Assembly: GCA_902511575.1 (NCBI GenBank)
Contig: CABXFU010000001.1
Span: 124,001 to 188,000 of the forward strand
From: an uncultured SAR86 cluster bacterium
GTDB taxonomy: Bacteria > Pseudomonadota > Gammaproteobacteria > Magnimaribacterales > D2472
Direction of reading: 5' to 3'
DNA length: 64,000 nucleotides
Position numbers and translations under genes: made by a program. Below are positions 43,992-52,340 of the stretch, piece after piece; the first letter of the stretch is position 1, and each line of letters opens with the position of its first letter. The notes under the pieces were generated by a model. That model did not search any database, was not told the origin of the DNA, and saw only the letters and a program-made list of their open reading frames with translations.

Positions 43992-44087
43992 TTCATAAAT
44001 AATTTCAGTTTTACGCCTAGCATCAATTCAAAGCATATTGTTGTTGCAATCTAATTTTTATCTGTAAAACCTTAACATAATAAGAGC

Positions 44088-44188
44088 TATAATCATTTAT
44101 GCAAAGAGAATTTATACAAGAGGATAGTCTGAAAGTTTAACTAAAAGTTATGCAAACACATTATGAAAAAAATATTTTTGAAGAGTAA
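44088..44188 (+). other. Promoter-like box followed by two very short ORFs in a 217-base gap
   Basis: TATAAT (44088-44093) lies five bases before an ATG opening a 13-codon ORF (44099-44140, MQREFIQEDSLKV). A second 12-codon ORF (44150-44188, MQTHYEKNIFEE) follows, in another frame. The second peptide looks like the start of a methyltransferase, so this could be debris of a lost gene. A leader peptide or non-coding 5' leader of the downstream glycosyltransferase is an alternative. The rest of 43992-44208 shows nothing recognisable. Confidence 0.3.
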
Positions 44189-44208
44189 GTAAGTAAAGAA
44201 ATAATCAA

Positions 44209-45222
44209 ATGAAAATAGAATCGCCAAAAGTATTTCATATCATTCCATCTGATTCACTTGGTGGCGTTGAAACTGCAGCAATCCGCGCAGAGGCTGATCT
44301 AAAGTTACTGATGAATTTTGACTTGATTGTTATCAGTCCTGAGTCTTGCGGTTGGTTTAAAACTCTAATTCATCTCTTTCAAAAGATCTTGCTAGTTTTC
44401 AGAGAGCACAATCCTACAATAGTTACATCACTATGGAAGAGTCATGTATTGGGTTTTTGTTTATCAGTTGTCAAGAGTGATCTTCGTTGGATTCCCTTTT
44501 ATCACTCTTCAACGCATTTTGGAAAAATGGATACATTTTTTAGTAAATTATCATTGAGATGTTGCAATAACGCATTTGTTGATTCACGTCAGACAGGTCT
44601 TTTTATTAGATCTTTTGCACCTAAATTAAATTTACATGTAATACCATATGTTTTTGATGTCGAGGCTTATGATCAAACGCTGAATAAGACAATAGACTTT
44701 ATTTGGGTTGGAAGGGATGATCAAAATAAAAATTTATTAGGTTTTGTAAAGTTTTGCGAGTACATGCAAAGCATAAACGCCAAAGTTAATATAGTAGTAG
44801 TCTCATCAAATAACATAGACCCCGGTCTTTTGGAAAGTCTTTCAAATATTGATTCTCTTGCTATTTATACGCATTTAACATGGGAGGAAACTCAAAAACA
44901 CATATTAAATGCAAAATTAATGGTTTGTACTTCATTTAAAGAAGGGTTTTCGATGGTATCTCATGAGGCCCTTGGTCTCGGTTGTTTGCCTTGCGGGAAT
45001 TTAGTATCTGAAGTACATAAAATTATAGCGGGAAAAGTGCCACAGCTTAATAGTTTTTCTAGTAATGACTTTAAAAAATTTTATCTCGAGGCGATAACTT
45101 TGCTAGAAAATTCAAATATTAGAAATGATAATGTAAGGATTTGTTGTGACTTGATTAAAAATGAATATCCAGAAAATTATATTGGATCATTTTTCCAAAA
45201 TATCAAATCACTTCAGCTATAA
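44209..45222 (+). CDS. Glycosyltransferase family 4
   Basis: 337 residues of GT-B fold. The N-terminal FHIIPSDSLGGVETAAIRA (about 6-24) carries the Gly-Gly loop of GT4 enzymes. The C-terminal domain has FIWVGRDDQNKNLLGF (about 164-179) and FKEGFSMVSHEALGLGCLPC with the Glu-x7-Glu pattern. It would transfer a sugar from a nucleotide donor in the accessory glycan pathway after guaA. It reads as a separate unit 217 bases after the FkbM gene, with a promoter-like box at 44088. No Shine-Dalgarno is visible. Acceptor and sugar unknown. Confidence 0.82.
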   Translation: MKIESPKVFHIIPSDSLGGVETAAIRAEADLKLLMNFDLIVISPESCGWFKTLIHLFQKILLVFREHNPTIVTSLWKSHVLGFCLSVVKSDLRWIPFYHSSTHFGKMDTFFSKLSLRCCNNAFVDSRQTGLFIRSFAPKLNLHVIPYVFDVEAYDQTLNKTIDFIWVGRDDQNKNLLGFVKFCEYMQSINAKVNIVVVSSNNIDPGLLESLSNIDSLAIYTHLTWEETQKHILNAKLMVCTSFKEGFSMVSHEALGLGCLPCGNLVSEVHKIIAGKVPQLNSFSSNDFKKFYLEAITLLENSNIRNDNVRICCDLIKNEYPENYIGSFFQNIKSLQL

Positions 45223-45300
45223 TCCTTTTCGCCATGCCATTCATTTTAAACACGAACCAGTTACTATATTTTGATAATTCAATTCACAATTCAATTTTAG

Positions 45301-46539
45301 ATGAGTAGCAAATCAAAAAAAACTTTAATTTGTTTCGATTCTGCATATTCTCTTTCTGCATATGAGGCTGGATCATTGCAAATATTTCAAGAAGGTAAAT
45401 TATTAGATGGATACTTTGACAAGCTGTACGTAGTTAATATTGCATCTAATATAAATAATCCTGACTCAGTTGGTAGAAGTAAATTAATTAAGCTCTCAGA
45501 ACGTATTGAATACTTAGATGTACCTTTGGGGAGATTCAGATCTCTTAAATCGTTCATGAAAATTAACTTCTTATTTTCTATTTTTTCTACAGTTTTTTTA
45601 GCAGTGCGGTTATGTAAAAAAAATGATGTATCTTTTATTAGAGGAGAGAACCCTCAAGTGAACGGCCTGCTGGCATTGCTAGTTTCAAAGTTAACACGTA
45701 TTCCATTATTTATTGGGGTTTGGGGTAATCCTGCTGAATTAAGGGATGACATGGGCTCCCCAATGTATCCAAATCTATTGAAATTTATCGCTATTGAGGT
45801 ATTTATTGAAAAACTTGTTCTAAAATCTGCAGACAGAGTCTTAGTTCAAAATAAGAATAACAAAAATTTTGTGATGAACTATTTAAAATCAGATAAAAAT
45901 ATTAGATTATTTAGAGTGTCAAATCAGATTGATGATATCCATTATATTGATCCAAAACTTCGAGAAAAACCTGATAATTTTTTTAATGAATTTGAGCTAT
46001 TAGGTCAAAGTAAGATGCTGATAATTTCAAGACTTGAAGAACAAAAAAGAGTCCTTGATGCAATAAAAGTTATTTCTTATTTAGTAAATGTTCAATCAAT
46101 GTATGTGGATCTATTTATTTGTGGAGTGGGTCCTGAAGAAGAATATTTAAAGAAATATGCAATTGAGAATGGCGTTATTGATAATATTCATTTTTGTGGA
46201 ATGCGAGATCAATTATGGCTGTCAACAGCTATTCCTTTGATGGATCTATGTATTTCTCCAATTACTGGGAGAGCGTTGGTTGAGGTTGCGCTGGGAGCGA
46301 TCCCAGTTGTTGGCTATGATAGAGATTGGCAGACTGAGCTTATTGAGCATGACATTACGGGCTACATCTGTGATTTTAATGATGTTAAAGCATTATCTTA
46401 TTTTTCATATGTTGCATTACAGAATCGAGAAAAAGCAATAAATATGGGGCATGAACTTCGTCATCGGGCATTAAATATTTTTAACAAAGATCTTGCATTG
46501 GAAACTGAAAAGAGTTGTTATGATGAGTTCTTAAATTAA
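45301..46539 (+). CDS. Glycosyltransferase family 4
   Basis: 412 residues, GT-B fold. N-terminal domain with FIRGENPQVNGLLALLVSKL and PLFIGVWGNPAELRDD. C-terminal domain with MLIISRLEEQKRVLDAI, FICGVGPEEEYLKKYAIENG and FCGMRDQLWLSTAIPLMDL, then ISPITGRALVEVALGAIPVVGYD with the catalytic Glu region. It lies 78 bases after the previous glycosyltransferase and 13 bases before the GT2 gene, likely one operon with the latter. It probably acts on a lipid-linked oligosaccharide. No preference can be read for donor sugar. Confidence 0.83.
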   Translation: MSSKSKKTLICFDSAYSLSAYEAGSLQIFQEGKLLDGYFDKLYVVNIASNINNPDSVGRSKLIKLSERIEYLDVPLGRFRSLKSFMKINFLFSIFSTVFLAVRLCKKNDVSFIRGENPQVNGLLALLVSKLTRIPLFIGVWGNPAELRDDMGSPMYPNLLKFIAIEVFIEKLVLKSADRVLVQNKNNKNFVMNYLKSDKNIRLFRVSNQIDDIHYIDPKLREKPDNFFNEFELLGQSKMLIISRLEEQKRVLDAIKVISYLVNVQSMYVDLFICGVGPEEEYLKKYAIENGVIDNIHFCGMRDQLWLSTAIPLMDLCISPITGRALVEVALGAIPVVGYDRDWQTELIEHDITGYICDFNDVKALSYFSYVALQNREKAINMGHELRHRALNIFNKDLALETEKSCYDEFLN

Positions 46540-46552
46540 AGATTAAGGTTGT

Positions 46553-47584
46553 ATGAGCAAAGAAAATAACACAGCTGTTTCAGACCTAAGTATTATTATT
46601 CCATCAAGAAATGATAGAGTTTTTCTCTTAGAGCTGCTAAAACAATTATGCATTCTGCCACTTAAGTGTTCTGAAATAATTATCGTAGATTCATCTGATA
46701 TCAAAAAATCCTTAACTGATGAAATAAAGTCTTTATTTCAGAATAAATCTTATGAGGTAAGACACATTTTTTCTAATGCAACTTCCCCTGGTGAATCAAG
46801 GAATGAGGGCGTTGCTATAGCCAATGGAAATTGGCTAGGTTTTCTTGATACAAAAACAATACCTAATAACAGTTGGGTTGAATCCTGCGAAAATGCAATC
46901 CTAACCAAAGGCTGCCATGGGTTGTGGGGCAAAACATCATATTATGGAAATGGGTTATATGAAAATATCATTATTGCCTCAACCTACGGATTTAAAGATC
47001 TCATTACTGTTCCAGGTATGATTATAAAAAAAGAAAAATTTCTTCATGTTGGAAATTTTCTTCATTTATCAGCAGGTGAAGATACTGACTGGATGCTTAG
47101 ATTAAAACAACATTGTATTTCATTGAGTACCCCTAATAATAAAACTATTAATTATTTTGGAATTACTGAACTTAATTTAATTAGGATAATAAAAAAATGG
47201 TACAAAAATTATAGGGCATGTCGCTCCATCCATCATTTAAAAGATCACCGTATCATTTACCTAGCATTTTTTAATATTTTTATACTACTGTTAGTTTTTA
47301 ACTGGAATGCTGTATTTGCTAACTGGGATATTGATAGCGCATTTTTTATTCCAAATATCTCAAAGATTACCGCAGCAATTATTTTTGCTGTTTATTTTTT
47401 ATTTAGAGCAATCTTACTGCCCTTATTAAGAGGTTGTTCATTTAAATTTCTATTACCAGGAAATTTTATTCTTATCTTTGGTTTAGGTGTAATCATTGAT
47501 TGTATTAAATTTATAGCTTTTTTTCCTTCATTCAAATCTTTAAAAGTTTCATTCCAAAGAATTTTACATAGAGCTCAAATTTAA
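46553..47584 (+). CDS. Glycosyltransferase family 2 with C-terminal membrane segments
   Basis: 343 residues. GT-A start LSIIIPSRNDRVFLLELL (about 12-29), SEIIIVDSSD (first Asp), ATSPGESRNEGVAIANGNWLGFLDTKT split here as GESRNEGVAIANG and FLDTKT (the DxD-equivalent), and GEDTDWMLRLKQH. Several membrane helices follow from about residue 230 (LAFFNIFILLLVFNWNAVF and on). This is typical of inner-membrane GT2 enzymes transferring sugars in polysaccharide assembly. It is the last glycan gene before the core region resumes with the nitroreductase at 47644, so it marks the likely right end of the accessory block. Confidence 0.83.
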   Translation: MSKENNTAVSDLSIIIPSRNDRVFLLELLKQLCILPLKCSEIIIVDSSDIKKSLTDEIKSLFQNKSYEVRHIFSNATSPGESRNEGVAIANGNWLGFLDTKTIPNNSWVESCENAILTKGCHGLWGKTSYYGNGLYENIIIASTYGFKDLITVPGMIIKKEKFLHVGNFLHLSAGEDTDWMLRLKQHCISLSTPNNKTINYFGITELNLIRIIKKWYKNYRACRSIHHLKDHRIIYLAFFNIFILLLVFNWNAVFANWDIDSAFFIPNISKITAAIIFAVYFLFRAILLPLLRGCSFKFLLPGNFILIFGLGVIIDCIKFIAFFPSFKSLKVSFQRILHRAQI

Positions 47585-47643
47585 TAAAACTTACCCATCA
47601 TAAATGAATCATTAAACTTAGATATAAGTTATACTTTTTAGTC

Positions 47644-48297
47644 ATGAATGTATCTGATGCCATATTCTCAAGATCTTCAGTAAGAGCGTTTACCAAAAAA
47701 CCAGTTGATAATTTATTAATTAAAAGTTTATTAGAGAAGTCTTCAAGATCGCCCTCCGGTGGAAACCTTCAGCCGTGGAAAATCTACGTTCTAAATAATC
47801 AATCTATGATAGATTTTCTTTCTCATCAGGATAATTGGGATAAGCCGGAAACACCTTCTTATGAAATTTATCCCCCTAAATTAAAAGAGCCATATAGAAC
47901 TTCAAGATATGAATTGGGAGAACAAATGTATTCAATTCTTGGTATTGAAAAGCAAGATAAAGATGCCCGAATTAATCAAGTAATGAAAAACTTTAGATTC
48001 TTTGGTGCTCCATCAGCTTTTTTTTGCTTTGTTGATCGCCAAATGGGTTATCCCCAATGGTCAGATCTTGGAATGTTTCTCCAAACATTTATGCTCTTGG
48101 CTAAGGAGGCTGGTTTAGATACATGTGCGCAAGAAGCATGGTCTATAAAGCATGATAGTGTTTCTGAGTTTGTTAAGGCCGATGAGGATGATATGCTGTT
48201 TTGCGGTATGTGCATAGGTTTTCGTGATGATAAAGATCCCATAAATACTCTTCAATCTCAGCGTAGACCTATTGAAGATTGGGCCAAATTTATATAA
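47644..48297 (+). CDS. Nitroreductase-family FMN oxidoreductase
   Basis: 217 residues, NAD(P)H:FMN nitroreductase fold. The FMN contacts RSSVRAFTKKPVDN (about 9-22) and SSRSPSGGNLQPWKIYVL (about 34-51) are clear. LGMFLQTFMLLAKEAGLDTCAQEAW is present in parts, and the C-terminal LFCGMCIGFRDDKDPINTLQSQR is cut here to FCGMCIGFRDD. Such enzymes reduce nitro compounds, quinones or enones; the natural substrate is unknown. TATACT (47630-47635) lies eight bases before the ATG, leaving almost no leader. It precedes tadA by 15 bases. Confidence 0.88.
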   Translation: MNVSDAIFSRSSVRAFTKKPVDNLLIKSLLEKSSRSPSGGNLQPWKIYVLNNQSMIDFLSHQDNWDKPETPSYEIYPPKLKEPYRTSRYELGEQMYSILGIEKQDKDARINQVMKNFRFFGAPSAFFCFVDRQMGYPQWSDLGMFLQTFMLLAKEAGLDTCAQEAWSIKHDSVSEFVKADEDDMLFCGMCIGFRDDKDPINTLQSQRRPIEDWAKFI

Positions 48298-48312
48298 TTT
48301 TCAAAATTTAAA

Positions 48313-48765
48313 ATGTATTTAGATGACCATATGAGCTTGGCAATTAGCATGGCTGAAATCGCATATGAAAAAGATGAGGTTCCAGTAGGGGCGGTTGTTG
48401 TAAAAAATGGAGAAGTAATTGGAAAGGGCTTTAATAATGTAATTTCTAAGAATTCTGTTACAGCACATGCTGAAATTATTGCCATTAATAATGCAAGCCG
48501 ATCAATTAATAATTACAGACTCAAAAATTGTGAAATATATGTCACTCTTGAGCCATGCCATATGTGTGCAAAAGCGATTGTGGATGCAAGACTAGATTAT
48601 TTATATTTTGGAGCTAACGAGCCAAAAACTGGCGCAATAGAGTCCATTGACCAATTCCTAAGCAATAATAATTTAAATCATAAGGTCACATTTAGCGGTG
48701 GCCATATGAAAAAAGAATCTTCTGAGATACTTAAAAAGTTCTTTCGATCAAAGAGAGGCCTATAA
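48313..48765 (+). CDS. tadA: tRNA adenosine(34) deaminase
   Basis: Deaminates A34 to inosine in tRNA-Arg(ACG). 150 residues. Zinc and catalytic residues are in TAHAEIIAI (His52, Glu54) and LEPCHMCAKAIV (Cys82, Cys85). The family end region FGANEPKTGAIES is present. In several gammaproteobacteria tadA lies close to guaA; here about 7.3 kb of methyltransferase and glycosyltransferase genes plus a nitroreductase intervene, supporting an insertion after guaA. TATAAT (48293-48298) could be its own -10. Confidence 0.93.
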   Translation: MYLDDHMSLAISMAEIAYEKDEVPVGAVVVKNGEVIGKGFNNVISKNSVTAHAEIIAINNASRSINNYRLKNCEIYVTLEPCHMCAKAIVDARLDYLYFGANEPKTGAIESIDQFLSNNNLNHKVTFSGGHMKKESSEILKKFFRSKRGL

Positions 48766-48770
48766 AGATT

Positions 48771-49580
48771 TTATTTTAATTCTAGCCATACAGGACAATG
48801 ATCTGAAGGTTTCTCCATTGCTCTAGCAGAATAGTCTATCCCTGTATTTTTTATATAACTTTCTAAATTATTTGAAAGTAGTATATGATCAATTCTTAGT
48901 CCTCTTTTAGGTTTCTGGTCAAACATTCTAGAGCGGTAATCAAACCATGAATATATTGATTTTTCTTCAGGATTTTGTTTTCTCCATGAATCTACAAAAC
49001 CCAAATCTTTAATTTTATTCCACATTTCTATTTCTTCCGGAAGAAATGCTGTTTTTCCATCGCGCAGCCATCTCTTTGCATTTTGTTCTCCTATCCCAAT
49101 ATCTAATTCTGTAGGAGCAACATTAAAATCTCCCATTACAATCAAATTCTCTTCAACTTTTTTAAGCTTTTTGATGTGATTTTCTAAATCATCATAAAAT
49201 TTAATTTTTTTTGGAAATTTGGTTTGATGCGACCTGTTTTCTCCCTGAGGAAAATACCCATTCATGATAGTAATTTTTTTTCTTTTCCATTTAAAAGTAG
49301 CTTGTATAAACCTTTTTTGGTCATCCTCTGAATCATCCACAAAACCTTTTTGTACATTTTCAGGCTTTTTTTTACTTAGAATTGCCACCCCATAGTGACC
49401 TTTTTGCCCCCAAAATTCAGGGTGATACCCAATTTTTTTAATTTCATCAATCGGAAACTCAGGATCATTTACTTTAGTTTCCTGTATTCCAATTATATCT
49501 GGATCGATGGTATCTCTAAGATGAATAAGTTGGTGGGGGCGAGCTCTTATGCTATTGATATTAAAAGATACAATTTTCAT
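48771..49580 (-). CDS. xthA: Exodeoxyribonuclease III
   Basis: 269 residues, Mg-dependent AP endonuclease/3'-exonuclease of the EEP fold for base excision repair. Motifs: FNINSIRARPHQL (start), IGIQETKV (Glu35), GHYGVAILSKKKP, MGDFNVAPTELDIG (Asp/Asn), RIDHILLS and the final SDHCPVWLEL. Size and motif order match XthA. It is convergent with tadA (five bases apart) and starts two bases after the stop of prc, so it is probably read with prc from the same strand. Confidence 0.94.
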   Translation of the reverse strand: MKIVSFNINSIRARPHQLIHLRDTIDPDIIGIQETKVNDPEFPIDEIKKIGYHPEFWGQKGHYGVAILSKKKPENVQKGFVDDSEDDQKRFIQATFKWKRKKITIMNGYFPQGENRSHQTKFPKKIKFYDDLENHIKKLKKVEENLIVMGDFNVAPTELDIGIGEQNAKRWLRDGKTAFLPEEIEMWNKIKDLGFVDSWRKQNPEEKSIYSWFDYRSRMFDQKPKRGLRIDHILLSNNLESYIKNTGIDYSARAMEKPSDHCPVWLELK

Positions 49581-49582
49581 TT

Positions 49583-51700
49583 CTATGCGGCTTTAGATAG
49601 GTGGATGTTTTGATTGAATATTGCATAGTCTGAAAGTATTTCCATTCCTTCGTTTAAAAGATAGTCATTATCAACGTCTATCCTAGAATCCCTATCATCG
49701 TCTTCAGTTTCCTTAGCATCATTGAAATCCTTCATAGCTTTATATGAGTAAAAAGTTTTTAAATTAAGAGAGGCACGTCTTTTGTTCTCTACATCTAAAG
49801 CCCATGACTGCCTTTTTTCTTTTTCAATTCTTCTATTAGTTAAGTTTAAAGAGATCACTTCCTTGTTTTTTTGGGTCTCATACCTTTTTCTTATATCAAG
49901 GATGTATTGTAAGTTAGGACTTTGGTCAACTCTTGTTAAATGCTCGTCCTTTAATTGAGAAATCAAAGTTGGTCTCATAGAAAATTTCTTGAAACGCACT
50001 GGTTTAATTTCATCCCATGGAAGAGCCGTATCGAATGAACTTTCACCAATTTCTTCAATATCCCATGTGCTTGGTAATGTAATATCAGGATGTATGCCTT
50101 TGCTTTGCATCCCAGCCCCAGTAATTCTATAAAACTTCGATTCAGTAATCTTGATTTGCCCTGAGCTTAAATTATCTAATTTTTGAACAGTCCCTTTGCC
50201 AAATGTTTTTTGTCCTATGATTATCCCTCTTTGATAATCTTGAATAGCCCCTGCAAAAATTTCTGATGCAGATGCAGAATATCTATCTACCATAACTAAT
50301 ATTGGTTTTTTCCAAATTTGCTTAGCTCTGGCATCTCCCCAGGGTCTTACGCTGCCATTGCTCTCCTTGACTTGCAATGTTGGTCCAGAGGAAACAAATA
50401 ATCCAGTTAATTTATTTGCCTCAAAAAGCGAGCCACCGGAATTACCTCGGAGATCAATCAAGACCGCATCAACTCTTTGATCAATAAATTTTCTTAGTAT
50501 GGTTTCAACATCTTTTGAGCTGCTTCTATAATCAAGATTTCTATTTTGCCATGCTTTGAAATCTATATAAAAAGTGGGTAAATCTATTATGCCAAGTTTT
50601 ATTGTTTGTAAATTTCTTTGGATTTCAACTATCCTTGATTTTGCTGCTTGTTCCTCCAGTTTCACCTCTTCTCTTGTAATTGTTACAAATTTCCTTTCAC
50701 TAAAATCTTCTGTTTTTCCTGGGATAAGCTCTAACTTGACCTTTGTACCTGCTTTACCGCGAATTAATTGGACCACTTCATCTATTCTCCATCCCACCAC
50801 ATCAGTTGGATTTGAATTGGATTCTTCAACTTGAGATATCTTTACTATTTTGTCATCTGGGCTAATTTTTCCTGTTTTTTCTGCTGGACCTCCAGGCACA
50901 ACACTTACTATAGTTGGGTAGTCATCCTCTGTTGTAAGCAGAGCTCCAATTCCCTCAAGCTTAAGACTCATTGTCATTTCAAAATCCTCAGCTGATTTAG
51001 GAGAGAAATATGAAGAATGTGGATCAAAATAAGACGTCAAATTATTCATAGAAATTGAAAAGATATCTTCCTCATTTCTTTGAGATATTCTGCGGAGTCT
51101 ATTTTTATATCTTTTCTCAATAGTTTCTGTTGCTTCGTCTAATTCTTTTTCGGCTAGCATGGATGTTAAAACGTCATTTTTTGCTAGCCCTCTCCATGCT
51201 TTCTTAAGTTCAAATTTGGTCTTCTGCCATTTTTTTTGATCATAATCAATTAAGATAATTTCTTCTTTTGTAAAATCAAAATTCTTTTTAGAAACTTCTT
51301 TGAGTTGATAGTTAGTTGCCTCAATTAACCGGTTAAAGTACAAATTTAAAAATGCAAACTTAGACTTTAAGTCTATTGAGCAAAGAGAGGATTTTGAGTA
51401 TTTTTTTTGATAGCTAGTTGGATCATCAAATCGAGAAAATTTCTTTTTAAATGAGGCCATTTCATTTTCTGTGAAGTATATTTTCTGCGAATCCAACTGG
51501 TCCACTAATGCATTAAACATCTCAGAATTAATAGAGGTCAAGTCCCTATCATTAAAAAAATGTTCATTGATCATCTTTTTATAAATTTCCTGACAGAGCA
51601 ATTGTCTTTCCACGGATGCAGATATATTTATTTTTGCCCCAACACCAATGCTAAACAACAGTATTGCTATTAAGCTCAAAGCTTTTTTCTGTTTAAACAA
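49583..51700 (-). CDS. prc: Tail-specific (carboxy-terminal processing) periplasmic protease
   Basis: 705 residues, S41A protease. Signal peptide (about 1-22), N-terminal helical domain, PDZ domain (about 240-335, with GIGALLTTEDDYPTIVSVVPGGPAE in parts), then the catalytic region: VDAVLIDLRGNSGGSLFEA, Ser in RYSASASEIFAGA and Lys in GQKTFGKGTVQ. The C-terminal DUF3340-like part ends with an acidic stretch. Prc trims lipoproteins and peptidoglycan enzymes in the periplasm. The start is TTG (51700) because no ATG exists near the signal peptide. It is divergent from the isomerase-family gene, whose ATG is 25 bases away. Confidence 0.93.
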   Translation of the reverse strand: MFKQKKALSLIAILLFSIGVGAKINISASVERQLLCQEIYKKMINEHFFNDRDLTSINSEMFNALVDQLDSQKIYFTENEMASFKKKFSRFDDPTSYQKKYSKSSLCSIDLKSKFAFLNLYFNRLIEATNYQLKEVSKKNFDFTKEEIILIDYDQKKWQKTKFELKKAWRGLAKNDVLTSMLAEKELDEATETIEKRYKNRLRRISQRNEEDIFSISMNNLTSYFDPHSSYFSPKSAEDFEMTMSLKLEGIGALLTTEDDYPTIVSVVPGGPAEKTGKISPDDKIVKISQVEESNSNPTDVVGWRIDEVVQLIRGKAGTKVKLELIPGKTEDFSERKFVTITREEVKLEEQAAKSRIVEIQRNLQTIKLGIIDLPTFYIDFKAWQNRNLDYRSSSKDVETILRKFIDQRVDAVLIDLRGNSGGSLFEANKLTGLFVSSGPTLQVKESNGSVRPWGDARAKQIWKKPILVMVDRYSASASEIFAGAIQDYQRGIIIGQKTFGKGTVQKLDNLSSGQIKITESKFYRITGAGMQSKGIHPDITLPSTWDIEEIGESSFDTALPWDEIKPVRFKKFSMRPTLISQLKDEHLTRVDQSPNLQYILDIRKRYETQKNKEVISLNLTNRRIEKEKRQSWALDVENKRRASLNLKTFYSYKAMKDFNDAKETEDDDRDSRIDVDNDYLLNEGMEILSDYAIFNQNIHLSKAA

Positions 51701-51725
51701 GATAATTAATTTACAATATTTATTA

Positions 51726-52340
51726 ATGATGAAAGCTAACTATATAGAATTTTACTTTGACTGTTCAAGTCCCTGGACATATTTAGCATTTGCCGAAATT
51801 GTATCATTATCACAAAGACATGAGCTAGATATAGAATGGAAGCCAGTACTGGTTGGAGGAGTTTTCAATACTGTTAATCAAGATGTATATGAGTTTAGAA
51901 AAAAGCCAAATCCTTTAAAGCTCAGTTACTCAAATAATGACTTGCATTTATGGGCAAAGGTTAGGGGAATTAGAATAAGCTTTCCAGAAGTATTTCCAGT
52001 TAATTCCGTCAAGGCAATGCGAGGTTGTTTATTTGCTGACAATAAAAATCAATTAGCTGAGTTTGCGGATAACGTATTTCAAGCTTATTGGAGTGAAGGT
52101 AAAGATATCAGCAAAGAAGACCTATTAGTCGACATTGCTAAGAATTCAAACTTAGATACTGAAGAATTTAAAAAATTTATAGCTTCGCAAGAAGCTAAAG
52201 ATCTATTGATCAAAAATACTGACGAACTAATTGAGCGCGGAGGTTTTGGTTCGCCGACCTTTTTTTATAAAGAAAAAATGTTTTTTGGCAATGACCGCCT
52301 ACATCTTTTAGAAGAAGTAATTTTAAAAAATTTAATTTAA
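51726..52340 (+). CDS. 2-hydroxychromene-2-carboxylate isomerase-family protein (DsbA/GST-kappa fold)
   Basis: 204 residues from ATG 51726 (a second ATG follows directly at 51729). The open frame runs 78 bases further up but into the divergent prc start, so the longer form is unlikely. The thioredoxin-like start is IEFYFDCSSPWTYLAFAEI, with the Ser that contacts glutathione in this family. It also has WKPVLVGGVFN, FPVNSVKAMRGCLFA and FGSPTFFYKEKMFFGNDRL. The family includes the NahD isomerase of naphthalene degradation, but most members are uncharacterised glutathione-linked proteins. It is convergent with the acyl-CoA dehydrogenase gene (4-base overlap). Confidence 0.85.
   Translation: MMKANYIEFYFDCSSPWTYLAFAEIVSLSQRHELDIEWKPVLVGGVFNTVNQDVYEFRKKPNPLKLSYSNNDLHLWAKVRGIRISFPEVFPVNSVKAMRGCLFADNKNQLAEFADNVFQAYWSEGKDISKEDLLVDIAKNSNLDTEEFKKFIASQEAKDLLIKNTDELIERGGFGSPTFFYKEKMFFGNDRLHLLEEVILKNLI

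Noticed and set aside
51648-51725. Longer form of the isomerase-family protein starting at 51648
   Set aside because: It would overlap the signal-peptide coding start of the divergent prc gene, and homology begins only after the ATG pair at 51726/51729.
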